Below, one piece after another: positions 17,671 to 26,607 of a DNA stretch of 64,000 nucleotides. The stretch spans positions 1 to 64,000 of the forward strand of contig CAZXCG010000004.1 of assembly GCA_964639205.1 (NCBI GenBank), written 5' to 3'. The notes beneath the pieces are model-generated. The model saw only the letters and a list, made by a program, of their open reading frames with translations. It made no database searches and was not told the DNA's origin. The stretch comes from CAZXCG01 sp964639205 (GTDB lineage: Bacteria > Bacillota > Clostridia > Oscillospirales > Acutalibacteraceae). The stretch's first letter is position 1. Each line of letters begins with the position of its first letter. The translations under genes were made by a program, and so were the position numbers.

Positions 17671-19737
17671 ATGAATAAAATAGAGATTCTTGCCCCGGCG
17701 GGAGGATTTGACAGTGTAATCGCCGCAGTAAGGAGCGGAGCGGACGCTGTATACCTTGGAGCAAAAAATTTTTCCGCACGGTGCGCCGCACAAAACTTTT
17801 CTTTAGACGAGCTGGCACAGGCAGTCTCCTACTGTCACATACGCGGGGTACGGGTATATCTTGCCGTAAACACGCTTATAACCGACAGGGAGCTTCCGGA
17901 CGCGCTTAGGCTGGTTACCGACGCCGCCGGTCTCGGAACAGACGCGGTAATTTTGCAGGATTTCGGTTTTTCCGAGCTTGTTCACAAAGCTGTTCCCGAG
18001 CTTGCAATGCACGCATCAACACAAATGTCCGTGCACACGCCGGCCGGCGCGCAGGCGCTTTACGAGGCGGGGTTCAAGCGCGCAGTTCTTGCCAGAGAGC
18101 TTTCAAAGTCGGAAATCGAGCAGATACGCGCCGCCTCCCCTATTGAGCTCGAGGTTTTTGTTCACGGCGCGCTTTGTATGTCTGTTTCCGGGCAGTGCTA
18201 TTTTTCCTCAATGCTCGGGACGCGCAGCGGTAACCGCGGAGCGTGCGCCCAGCCCTGCCGCCTGCCGTTTAAGATAAAAAACTCAAACGGTTACGCTCTC
18301 AGCCTGAAAGACAACAGCATTATCGACAGGATAGCGGAGCTTAACGCAATGGGGGTTAACTCAGCCAAAATTGAGGGACGAATGAAACGCCCCGAATATG
18401 TTGCTGCGGCTGTGAACGCCTGCGTTCAAGCCCGCAGCAGCGGCGCTGTTACTCCGGAAAATGCAAAAAGACTTGCCGATGTTTTTTCAAGAACCGGGTT
18501 TACCGACGGTTACTATACCGGCAGGCGCGGGCGGAATATGTTCGGCTTTCGCCGCAAAGACGATGTTACCGCGGCAAGCGAAAAGCTTTTTTCAAAAATA
18601 CGCTCTGAATATAAAGACGAAACGCCGCACGTGGGGGTCAACCTTCGGCTTTATGCAAGAAAGTCGGAAAAGGTCTCTCTGACAGTATCTGACGGCACCC
18701 GCTCTCTGACGGTTTATTCCGAGGAAGCCGCGGCTCCGGCGGAAAAGCGGCCTCTTAACGCGGAATTTTGCGCCGGACAGCTCTCCAAAACAGGAGGCAC
18801 CCCCTACTTTGTTAAAAGCATTACAGCGGATATCGACTCGCTTTGCGCCGTTTCCGCGTCAACGTTAAACGCTCTTCGCCGAGCCGCTTTTAAACAGCTT
18901 TCGGAGCAGCGCGCGGCTGTCAACGCTTACCGTACGGAGGAAATAAAAATTCCGCGCGCGGCGGACTTTACCCGCCGTTTAACCGAATTTGAAAAGCGGC
19001 TTAGGGTTGTTGACTGCCGCTATTTGCCGATATTTGACGACTTTGACCGAATTATGGTTCCGCTTTTTTCAAACCCGGAGGAGCTTTCCCGGCTTGCAGA
19101 GCGCGGACTTTCATTAGCGGTTGAAATTCCACGTTGTATGTTCGGAGCCGAAGAGCAAGTTGTGAAGCGTCTCGCTCGGGCGCGCGAGATGGGAATTACC
19201 CATGCCGTAGTACACAATATAGGGGCAATTCCGCTCGCCAAAAGCGCCGGCTTTACCTTGCACGGCGGATTTGGGCTTAATATTGTAAATACCGCTTCCG
19301 TTTTATGGGCTGAAAAGGTCGGACTTGCCGATGTTGAACTGAGCTTTGAGCTCAGCCTTAAGCAGATAGAACACATAGGCGGCAATCTACCGAAGGGCAT
19401 AACAAGCTACGGCCGCCTGCCGCTTATGATAACGCGGTGCTGCCCCAACAAAAACGCCGGCGTGAGGTGCGCGTCGTGCAGCGGTCGCGGAGCGCTTACA
19501 GACAGAAAGAACATTTCGTTCCCGTTTATGTGCGACGGCATAACAACTCAAATTTACAACAGCGCCGTGCTTATGCTTTCAGAAAACTTAAAAAGCAGAG
19601 GGACGGTCGATTTTGAAATATACAGCCTAACCTTTGAAAAAGGCATTGAAAATATAATGACCTCCTCTCAGCTGCTGCAAAAAACGGCGGCTGAACCGAG
19701 AATTACCAACGGGCTTTACTACAGAGGAATGAAATAA
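17671..19737 (+). CDS. U32-family peptidase-like protein with DUF3656 (RlhA-type)
   Basis: Protein of 688 residues. The N-terminal U32 domain (about 1-300) starts with EILAPAGGFDSVIAAVRSGA and contains GNRGACAQPCR. The DUF3656-like middle and a C-terminal cysteine cluster (RCCPNKNAG, RCASCSG) follow. Length and architecture resemble E. coli RlhA, a 23S rRNA hydroxylation protein, more than short collagenase-like U32 proteins. A direct role as a peptidase is therefore doubtful. It is 54 bp after zapA and probably co-transcribed. Confidence 0.85.
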   Translation: MNKIEILAPAGGFDSVIAAVRSGADAVYLGAKNFSARCAAQNFSLDELAQAVSYCHIRGVRVYLAVNTLITDRELPDALRLVTDAAGLGTDAVILQDFGFSELVHKAVPELAMHASTQMSVHTPAGAQALYEAGFKRAVLARELSKSEIEQIRAASPIELEVFVHGALCMSVSGQCYFSSMLGTRSGNRGACAQPCRLPFKIKNSNGYALSLKDNSIIDRIAELNAMGVNSAKIEGRMKRPEYVAAAVNACVQARSSGAVTPENAKRLADVFSRTGFTDGYYTGRRGRNMFGFRRKDDVTAASEKLFSKIRSEYKDETPHVGVNLRLYARKSEKVSLTVSDGTRSLTVYSEEAAAPAEKRPLNAEFCAGQLSKTGGTPYFVKSITADIDSLCAVSASTLNALRRAAFKQLSEQRAAVNAYRTEEIKIPRAADFTRRLTEFEKRLRVVDCRYLPIFDDFDRIMVPLFSNPEELSRLAERGLSLAVEIPRCMFGAEEQVVKRLARAREMGITHAVVHNIGAIPLAKSAGFTLHGGFGLNIVNTASVLWAEKVGLADVELSFELSLKQIEHIGGNLPKGITSYGRLPLMITRCCPNKNAGVRCASCSGRGALTDRKNISFPFMCDGITTQIYNSAVLMLSENLKSRGTVDFEIYSLTFEKGIENIMTSSQLLQKTAAEPRITNGLYYRGMK

Positions 19738-19806
19738 CTTTTCACGGCTGCCGTTCGACCCGTCAAAAAGCGGCAAGCTTGTAAATCATAATTACGGAGG
19801 ATGAAA

Positions 19807-20247
19807 ATGGAAACCGTTAAGATAAAACGCCTGCGTCCGGATGCGGTTTTTCCCACGAGGGCTACAGAGGGCTCCGCAGGAATGGATCTGTACGCCTGCA
19901 TAGAGCAGCCCGTAACCATCGGAGCGCGGGAATCCCGCCTGCTGCCGACCGGCATTGCCATGGCGCTGCCGAATGCAAATTACGCCGCCTTTATTTATGC
20001 GCGCAGCGGTCTCGGTGTAAAGCATGGCATTATTCCCAAAAACTGCGTCGGCGTTATTGACAGCGACTACCGCGGCGAGATTTGCGTTTGCCTGCATAAC
20101 ATTTCCGAAAAGGCGTACACCGTCAACCCCAACGACCGTATAGCGCAAATGGTTATAGCCCCTGTAGCTCAACTTCCGTTTGCCGAAGAGGAAGAATTGA
20201 ACTCTACCGAGCGCTCGGGCGGCGGTTTCGGCTCGAGCGGAGTGTAA
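19807..20247 (+). CDS. dut: dUTP diphosphatase
   Basis: Trimeric dUTPase of 146 residues that cleaves dUTP to dUMP and pyrophosphate. All five family motifs are visible: SAGMDLYA, RSGLGVKHG, GVIDSDYRGEI, NDRIAQMVI and the C-terminal RSGGGFGSSG. An ATG at 19801 directly abuts GGAGG, so the ATG at 19807 with 6-nt spacing is chosen. Confidence 0.95.
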   Translation: METVKIKRLRPDAVFPTRATEGSAGMDLYACIEQPVTIGARESRLLPTGIAMALPNANYAAFIYARSGLGVKHGIIPKNCVGVIDSDYRGEICVCLHNISEKAYTVNPNDRIAQMVIAPVAQLPFAEEEELNSTERSGGGFGSSGV

Positions 20248-20374
20248 ATCGCAGCTTTTCTGCCGACTTCGATTTAAAAAAATTTAAATCATTCATATGT
20301 TTTTCACAAAAGCCTCTTTTTTTCGCCATAACTTTATGTTATTATATTTTTGGAAGAAAAACGGAGGTGATAAA

Positions 20375-20791
20375 ATGGAGCCCCACAAAAAGCCCGCCGT
20401 ACTTGTTTGCGTTACTGCGCAGAATTCCTGTGACCGTCTGATAAAAATCGGCGCGGAATATGCAAAAATCAGGAATTGCGATTTACACGTCCTTATGGTT
20501 CACCCTCCCGTTTCGGATTACATTTCGATGAGCAGCGAGATGGAATACCTGTATCAAACGACAAAGTACAACAACGGTGAAATGACAATTATTTTTGACA
20601 GCGACGCGCCTAAGATCGCGGCAGACTTTGCCAGAAAGCTTCCTGCGGAGCGCCTTGTTACCGGTATGCCTGACGGCAGGCTCAACGGTTTTATAGTCCG
20701 TTTCCATGAAGCGCTGCCGGATATACCTATTTCCATGGTATCAAAAGACAGTACGGTTTATAATATGGAAAAAGAAAGCATAATGGCATAA
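20375..20791 (+). CDS. Universal-stress-like protein (KdpD Usp-domain type)
   Basis: Protein of 138 residues resembling the Usp-like domain of KdpD and stand-alone clostridial relatives. The opening AVLVCVTAQNSCDRLIKIGAEYA and the HVLMVHPP strand fit the fold. No ATP-binding glycine motif is obvious. Its start at 20375 is fixed by GGAGGTGA. A single gene with its own terminator; function unknown. Confidence 0.6.
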   Translation: MEPHKKPAVLVCVTAQNSCDRLIKIGAEYAKIRNCDLHVLMVHPPVSDYISMSSEMEYLYQTTKYNNGEMTIIFDSDAPKIAADFARKLPAERLVTGMPDGRLNGFIVRFHEALPDIPISMVSKDSTVYNMEKESIMA

Positions 20792-20935
20792 TTTCAAAGT
20801 GGAGTTATGAAAACATATATTTTATTAAACGCAGCGCTGTCCTCTCCCCCCGAGCTTCAGAGCGGGCAGACCTGTTGCAAAAAGACATTTTGCTGCGAAC
20901 CAAATTCTTTATTTGAACAATCGGAACAAAACAGT

Positions 20936-20975
20936 GCGGCAGACGGTAAGATACCGTCTGCCGCAGCTTTTATTT
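20936..20975 (+). terminator. Terminator after the Usp-like gene
   Basis: Perfect 13-bp stem GCGGCAGACGGTA/TACCGTCTGCCGC with a 3-nt loop, then AGCTTTTATTTT. It also separates this gene from the convergent mazF. Confidence 0.85.
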
Positions 20976-20978
20976 TAA

Positions 20979-21329
20979 TTATTCGTCGTTAAGTCCGAAA
21001 GAAATCGATATGGCGTGATTTATTTTATTCATCGACTTCATATCCACCGAGCCCATTTTTTCTTTAAGGCGTTTTTTATCTATGGTACGGATTTGCTCGA
21101 GCAGCACAACGCTGTTTTTGACAAGTCCGCTGTCGTTTGAGGCGATCGCGATATGCGTGGGAAGATTTGCTTTTGACTGCTGGCTTGTAATTGCTGCGGC
21201 AATTACGGTGGGGCTGTATTTATTGCCGACGTTGTTCTGCACTATCAGCACCGGACGCACACCGCCCTGCTCAGAGCCCACGACCGGACTTAAATCGGCA
21301 TAAAATATGTCTCCGCGTTTTATGTTCAC
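20979..21329 (-). CDS. MazF/NdoA-type endoribonuclease toxin
   Basis: mRNA interferase of 116 residues, the same length as B. subtilis NdoA and closely similar to it ([29 protein letters not shown]). The catalytic residues R25 and T48 are both at NdoA positions. The GTG at 21329 is chosen because GGAG precedes it and it aligns with NdoA residue 1; a longer GTG-started form is open from 21374. No antitoxin gene is present: only 157 bp separate it from the upstream lipoprotein gene. In bacilli and many clostridia nnrD, a lipoprotein gene, alr and the antitoxin precede mazF; here alr and the antitoxin are missing. Confidence 0.9.
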   Translation of the reverse strand: MNIKRGDIFYADLSPVVGSEQGGVRPVLIVQNNVGNKYSPTVIAAAITSQQSKANLPTHIAIASNDSGLVKNSVVLLEQIRTIDKKRLKEKMGSVDMKSMNKINHAISISFGLNDE

Positions 21330-21486
21330 TATGTTCACGCTCCATAAATTTCTGTTTGATAATATTTTTGCCACTGAAAAAGGCGTTTATACCGTGACAT
21401 TAATATATTATTTTACAGTTATGGAATTAGTGAAGGCTATTAACCCGGCGCGGGGCAAATCCATTGTCGCGAAATGAATCACGCCC

Positions 21487-21987
21487 CTACGGACGCGCCT
21501 CGAAATTTCTGAATTCAACCGTCATATTCTCAAATTCAACAAAAACAAGATTCCCGCTTTTTTCCTCCGTTACAAAGGTTATGCCGCCGCCCGAATATGT
21601 AAAAAGGCAGCCGCTTTCAACCTTTTTTGAATAGGTATAATTTTCGGCGGTGTAAAGTCCGTTTATAAAGCCGCCGAGCTCGGCGGCGAAAGCCTCCTGC
21701 GGCAGCTCCGGCGAAGCGTATTCACAGTAAAGCTCCCTATACCCTATGCGGAATATTCCGTCGCTCCATAAATATGAAAAACCGCATAAATTTTCCGGAT
21801 ATGTTACCGATATAAGCAGGTTGTTTTTTCCGTTTGCGGAAATCCTGCACGCAATTTCCATACCGTTGTAAAGCACATCGGCGGAGGACGTAAAGCATTT
21901 TACGGGCTCGGGCGGCACAAATTCGCCGCAGCCGGTAAATAAAATAATAAAAAGGAAGCTTAAACAAAAGCATATGGATTTACGCAT
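21487..21987 (-). CDS. Small putative lipoprotein
   Basis: Family not recognised. 166 residues with a lipoprotein signal peptide (LFIILFTGCGE, lipidated C20). The mature part is beta-rich with several aromatic residues and no repeated motif. Its place between nnrD and mazF corresponds to that of YdcC-like lipoproteins in related genomes, but it is much shorter and I cannot show homology. Confidence 0.7.
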   Translation of the reverse strand: MRKSICFCLSFLFIILFTGCGEFVPPEPVKCFTSSADVLYNGMEIACRISANGKNNLLISVTYPENLCGFSYLWSDGIFRIGYRELYCEYASPELPQEAFAAELGGFINGLYTAENYTYSKKVESGCLFTYSGGGITFVTEEKSGNLVFVEFENMTVEFRNFEARP

Positions 21988-22050
21988 AACGCCCTCCGGT
22001 ACGGTTTTTGTTTTAAACTTCCCTATTTTTATTTATTTTCCCGATTTTGC

Positions 22051-22911
22051 TTATTCCTTTTCCCAAAGGTACATCCCTTTTACCAAATCCTGCGGCAAAA
22101 GGTAGCTTTGCGAGGTTTTCCGAGCCAAAATATCGGCATTTTTGCCGTGTATGTACGCGCCGCAAACAGCAGCGTCTTCACCGGACATGCCCTGCGCCAT
22201 TAAAGAGGATATAATCCCCGCAAGTACATCGCCGCTGCCGCCGGTAGCAAGTCCGGAGTTGCCGGTTGTATTTATAAAGCTTTCGCCGCGGGAAGCGGCG
22301 ATTACCGTGCGGTGACCCTTGAGCAGAACCGTAAGAGCAAACTTTTCGGCAAAATCAACCGCTGTTTTCTCTCGTTCGTCCTGAATTTGAGCAACGCTTT
22401 TTTTGGTAAGGCGCGCCATTTCCTTTGGATGCGGAGTAATGACAACATCTTCGCTTTGCAAACGGTTCAGTACAAATATATGCTGCGATACCGCATTTAT
22501 TCCGTCGGCATCTATAAGCATTGGTACGGTTATCTGCGCAATGAGCTCGTTTAGCATTTCGACCGTTTTTACGTTGCCGCCCAAGCCGCAGCCGACAAGC
22601 GCCGCGTCGGCACCGTTGCAGACATTTAAAACCCTGCTTAAGCTGCGCATGGTCAAATATTCCTCATCGTCCAAAACGGTAAAGACCGCCTCCGGCAAAG
22701 CAGAAGAAAGAATAGGATAAACAGAGCGCACGGCGGCGATTCTTACAAGTCCGACCCCGCTGCGCAGCGCGGCGCCCGCCGAAAGCATACATGCGCCCGC
22801 CATACCGTAGCTGCCGCAAACGCAGCAGAGAGTTCCCATGCTGCCCTTGTGTGCCTCCGGAGACCGCTTCGGAAGTCTTTCAAGCACTGATTTTTTGTCA
22901 ACCGAGCGCAT
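22051..22911 (-). CDS. nnrD: ADP-dependent NAD(P)H-hydrate dehydratase
   Basis: Ribokinase-fold repair enzyme of 286 residues that dehydrates damaged NAD(P)H hydrate. The signature NSGLATGGSGDVLAGII and the VITPHPKEMARL block identify it. The N-terminal epimerase domain (NnrE) found in many fused homologues is absent. The start is the ATG at 22911, 7 nt after GGAGAG. It is 14 bp downstream of the membrane protein gene at 22926-23495. Confidence 0.93.
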   Translation of the reverse strand: MRSVDKKSVLERLPKRSPEAHKGSMGTLCCVCGSYGMAGACMLSAGAALRSGVGLVRIAAVRSVYPILSSALPEAVFTVLDDEEYLTMRSLSRVLNVCNGADAALVGCGLGGNVKTVEMLNELIAQITVPMLIDADGINAVSQHIFVLNRLQSEDVVITPHPKEMARLTKKSVAQIQDEREKTAVDFAEKFALTVLLKGHRTVIAASRGESFINTTGNSGLATGGSGDVLAGIISSLMAQGMSGEDAAVCGAYIHGKNADILARKTSQSYLLPQDLVKGMYLWEKE

Positions 22912-22925
22912 AAGCAAACTCTCCT

Positions 22926-23495
22926 TTATTCTTCGGCTCCGTCTTTTTGGCGCTTAGCTTTCATCATTTCGCGAAACTCATAACGCTGTTCGCGCGGAAG
23001 ATATTTTCCGACAGCCTCAAGAACATCGTCGTTGGGAGTAAATATAAGACAGCAGTCGCCGTATTTTTGGGTCGGAAAACAGGCAACATAATTGCCGGGA
23101 GCATTAATATCGGTTGAAACATCGAAGCGCTTGCCGAATTTGCGGTTGGCAAGCCGCTTGTCGTCAATGTGACAAAACAAAGTTATGTGGCTTACCGTAA
23201 GGCTGCATACGTTAAGCCTCCTGCTTTTGTTTATTATTTTATCAACCGTAATGTTGTCGTTTGTTACTTCATATTCATATTCAACTCTTTGTCTGCGTAT
23301 CACATAAACAAGAAGGCAAATTCCTATTATGAACAGCGTAATTGCCAAAGACATAAAAGCGGGCATATAAAGCAACGACAGAAGCGCCACCACAAACGAA
23401 ACCGTAATTGTGAGCAGCACAACTACCAGACGCAGCGCATAGTTATCCATCGTTACCTTTTTTTTAATCATTTGCTCAACAAAGCTGTCAGACAT
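22926..23495 (-). CDS. Small membrane protein of a Firmicutes uncharacterised family
   Basis: 189 residues. Two adjacent membrane helices (about 22-65) are followed by a soluble beta-rich domain and a charged C-terminus. It resembles the clostridial DUF6106-type proteins (MSDSFVEQMIKKK start, two helices, YEYEVTN strand), a recognition from memory only. The start at 23495 is the ATG of MSDSF; GGGTGA lies upstream. Probably co-transcribed with nnrD. Function unknown. Confidence 0.65.
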   Translation of the reverse strand: MSDSFVEQMIKKKVTMDNYALRLVVVLLTITVSFVVALLSLLYMPAFMSLAITLFIIGICLLVYVIRRQRVEYEYEVTNDNITVDKIINKSRRLNVCSLTVSHITLFCHIDDKRLANRKFGKRFDVSTDINAPGNYVACFPTQKYGDCCLIFTPNDDVLEAVGKYLPREQRYEFREMMKAKRQKDGAEE

Positions 23496-23691
23496 AAAGC
23501 AAATCACCCGCTTATCCTTATTTTAATTTTGTTCGGGAACAAACCCCGCGATGCAGACGCCTGCAAGCGGACGCGGAACGGCGGCGCGGCTCCGAAGTAC
23601 CGGAAGCCTTACAAATTGAGCGCAGACGCCGACCGCACAAAGTTCGCCCTCAGTTTTTAATTATGAATATTTGAATATCGCTTTTAGTAAT

Positions 23692-24996
23692 TCACCGGAG
23701 CTTATATCCGCATTTGTTGCAAAATATGTGGTCAGGCTCCGCCGGCGTTCCGCAGTGCGGGCAAAACCTGCTCTCCTGAGCGTATCCGGCCGGATCTTCA
23801 TCAACAGAATATCCGCGGTTGTGCCGTATTACGGGCTGTTCAACCTGCTCTGCAAACGGATTCTCCGACTCGTCAATTGTCGAAACATCCATTTTCATTC
23901 CGGCGTCGGTGGTAACCGCGGTCGGTTTCTGCGGCGGCTGTTCATATTCGTTATTTCCGTCGTTACGGTAAGAAGAGGAGCTGTAATCTACCGGCTCGCT
24001 GTATACATCCCGCGCGGGCTCGGCGGGATTTTGATCTTCATATGGGTCATAGGCATAGCCTATAAAGCCGTCGGGCGCTTCCGCGCCGCTTGCGTTGTAC
24101 CCGTTGAATCCGTTTGCCGGGCCGAGCTGTCTGACATATTTCTTATATCCGAGAGCTATAATGCCGTCTATAAATAATATAACTACGGATAAAGCGCCTG
24201 AAATAAGAGACAACACCTGAGCAGCCGTTAAGCCTGTGCTGAATGAGCTTTGATAAAATGCGCCGTTTACTTGGGATATGTAACCGATTAAAATATTGCC
24301 GAAAAGAAATGCGCCGATGTAAATCAAAATCTCCAGCGCCGCGGCAATTATGCACAGCACACCGTATGCGCCCGCGCCCTTTGCACTCAGCCGAAGCCCT
24401 TTTGCGCTCTTGCGCGCCGATGACCAGTATATCATTTTAAATATTGAAAATACAATAATCGCGGCAAATATCAGCGCTACGGCAAAGAAGAAAACACCCC
24501 CGGCAAAGGTGAATCCCGAGAATGGGTCGTCGGAATAAGCGCCTCCCATCGCAATCATAATAACGCCGCCGAACAGGCATAAGGCTGTAACAAAAATGCT
24601 GCAAGCCATAGCAAGAATTGCCAATATCCAATTTATAGTAAACCCGGCGTCGGGTCTTGCCGACGGATTCGGATTTTTTGACTGAAAATAAATTATAAGC
24701 GCGGCGGCAATTATCAGCCCGTTTATAATAAGGGTTACAACAATACCGGGGATCAAAGAAGCAAAGGAAGCTGTGTTGGCGCTGTAGGCGTAGTAGTCGC
24801 CGTAACCGTATATTTCGCTGAGTATTTCGTTGGCAACAGTGGGAGCGGAAATAACGCTTGATATTACCGAAATTACAAGCGACACGGCATAAAGAATTGC
24901 AATTACCAAGACAAGGGGACGCTTAAAGTAATTTTTAACCGCACTGAGATTTTGTTCGTAAGGATTGTACCCTTCCGGGTTGAAATATCGATTCAT
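23692..24996 (-). CDS. Multi-pass membrane protein with C-terminal zinc ribbon
   Basis: 434 residues with roughly five to six membrane helices in the first 285 residues (for example LVLVIAILYAVSLVISVIS). A Pro/Tyr/Asn-rich cytoplasmic linker follows, ending in a zinc ribbon (CPHCG...CNKCG, last 22 residues). This layout is common in clostridial zinc-ribbon membrane proteins of unknown function. It is transcribed alone. Confidence 0.75.
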   Translation of the reverse strand: MNRYFNPEGYNPYEQNLSAVKNYFKRPLVLVIAILYAVSLVISVISSVISAPTVANEILSEIYGYGDYYAYSANTASFASLIPGIVVTLIINGLIIAAALIIYFQSKNPNPSARPDAGFTINWILAILAMACSIFVTALCLFGGVIMIAMGGAYSDDPFSGFTFAGGVFFFAVALIFAAIIVFSIFKMIYWSSARKSAKGLRLSAKGAGAYGVLCIIAAALEILIYIGAFLFGNILIGYISQVNGAFYQSSFSTGLTAAQVLSLISGALSVVILFIDGIIALGYKKYVRQLGPANGFNGYNASGAEAPDGFIGYAYDPYEDQNPAEPARDVYSEPVDYSSSSYRNDGNNEYEQPPQKPTAVTTDAGMKMDVSTIDESENPFAEQVEQPVIRHNRGYSVDEDPAGYAQESRFCPHCGTPAEPDHIFCNKCGYKLR

Positions 24997-25123
24997 ATAT
25001 AAACACCATCTTATTTTTAAATTAACAGACTTTCAGGCCCCCGGCTTGCTTTTAAATACAACGCCGAAGCAGGCGCTTTAGCCTATCGGAAGACGCTTCA
25101 TCAAAGCGGAAATCCGCGCAAGC

Positions 25124-25747
25124 TTAAACTATTTCCGCTTCGGCAAAAAACTGCGGGCAGTGAAAATTCGGCTTGTCAAGCGCAATCGGAGCAAAGCTGC
25201 CGTAGTGCTCATAGCCCGGGGTTTCGGATATTTTATAAAAGTTGCAGTAAAATTTCGCGCCTTTTTTTAGCTTGGGAACCTGTTTGTACTGTTCAAGCAG
25301 GGCAAGAGGAATCAGAGCTTCAAAGGACCATTTTCCCTCCTCGACCTTTGCCGCAGGATTGCACAGACGGTACATTTCATCGGAAATAAACTCGCGTCCC
25401 TTTCTCCCCTTTGCCGCTTTTGCAAACAAATTTCCCAGAGAATTCGCCTCAAAATTGAAGTAAAGGACATCGGTTGAAAGCTCCTCTCCCTCTTCGGGAA
25501 AAGCAAGGAAACATTCAACGCAGCTGTCGTTGCAAACTCTGCCGTGATATTCGCTTACCTCGGCAAGAGGGTTGCTTTCCTCACAAATAATCTTGTAAAA
25601 AAGTCCCTCGCCGGGGATGAACCCCATATAGCCGTACGCTTTGGGAATATAGTCGTTTTTATCCTCCCAGACATACTTATCGATCTCAAAGCGGCTGCAG
25701 GATTCGATTTCATCCTTTGTACCGATTGTTTTTACTTTATACTCCAT
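25124..25747 (-). CDS. CBM9-like carbohydrate-binding domain protein
   Basis: Protein of 207 residues that looks like a single CBM9-like beta-sandwich (NDSCVECFLAFPEEG, YFNFEANSLGNL, WSFEALIPLALLEQY, KFYCNFYKI). Stand-alone cytoplasmic versions without signal peptide are common in Clostridia; ligand and role are unknown. A ribosome site, AGGAGGAAAAGAAC, precedes the ATG. Confidence 0.7.
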   Translation of the reverse strand: MEYKVKTIGTKDEIESCSRFEIDKYVWEDKNDYIPKAYGYMGFIPGEGLFYKIICEESNPLAEVSEYHGRVCNDSCVECFLAFPEEGEELSTDVLYFNFEANSLGNLFAKAAKGRKGREFISDEMYRLCNPAAKVEEGKWSFEALIPLALLEQYKQVPKLKKGAKFYCNFYKISETPGYEHYGSFAPIALDKPNFHCPQFFAEAEIV

Positions 25748-25870
25748 GTTCTTTTCCTCCTAAAATATCTATCCGTAGAAGAGCGGCGGCAGACCCGCGA
25801 AAAGCAAGCGTTACGAATGGTCGGTCCGAGGGCAGGCAGCCCATAGATAAAGCCGTTTTCGGATGCCGGA

Positions 25871-26404
25871 TTAATTTTTAAACGCCTTGAATTTTTCAAT
25901 AAAGGAATTGCGCACCTCAACGTTATATTCGTTGGGGTTAGAGGAATCAAGCGCCGTATCCGAGTAAACAAGCAGATATTTTCCGCTGTCCGACAAAAAC
26001 GCCTCAACCTTTCCGAGATTCAAAATTTCAAACTCGCCGGTTGTTTTTACGCTGTCGATAATCTCTTTTGCCGTGTCGTTTAGATTATCCGGAGCATAGC
26101 TGTAAAGCTCCACGGTTACTTGCTTTCCGTTAAGCTTATAGGTGTATTTATTCCCTTTTTCGGCGCCGATCAGGTCGGCAGCCATTTCGACGGGATCCGC
26201 CTCCGAAATAAGGTCGAGCGCCAGCATATACTCATAGATGCCTTCTATACTGTCTTCATAATCGGCGTCGTCAACGGTAATTTCCGAGTCTGTACTCTCG
26301 CTCGAATCCGTACTCTGCGGATTAAGCGGATCCTCCGCTCCGCAGCCTGCAGCAAAAGCAAGTATTAAAAGTACAGAAAGCAAACCCAAAGCAATTTTTT
26401 TCAT
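25871..26404 (-). CDS. Putative DUF4358-like lipoprotein
   Basis: 177-residue lipoprotein (ILAFAAGCG lipobox) with an acidic, Ser/Thr-rich linker after the anchor. A compact domain follows, with the pattern seen in clostridial DUF4358 proteins (FLSDSGKYLLVYSDT, near-terminal IEKFKAF); that family call is tentative. No enzymatic motif is visible. Transcribed alone, divergent from the ClC gene. Confidence 0.65.
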   Translation of the reverse strand: MKKIALGLLSVLLILAFAAGCGAEDPLNPQSTDSSESTDSEITVDDADYEDSIEGIYEYMLALDLISEADPVEMAADLIGAEKGNKYTYKLNGKQVTVELYSYAPDNLNDTAKEIIDSVKTTGEFEILNLGKVEAFLSDSGKYLLVYSDTALDSSNPNEYNVEVRNSFIEKFKAFKN

Positions 26405-26607
26405 TAAACAGCCTCCGAACAGTAATTCAAATTTTTTATATTATAACCTATTTTAAAAACGAAATCAATAGTGTATAATAAGCGATAAGGAAAAAATTGC
26501 TGAGTTCCGTAGGCTTACGCTGTCAGGCAATATTAATATTTAAAAGCGTGGCTTTCCGCCGCGGCAAAAGCTTCTCCGCGCGCAATAAAAATATGGAAGT
26601 GAGTATT

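Noticed and set aside
20807..20992. 61-codon plus-strand frame with Cys pairs after the Usp-like gene
   Set aside because: It runs through the strong terminator hairpin at 20936-20964, has its GGAG only 2 nt from the ATG, and continues into the mazF end; probably not a gene.
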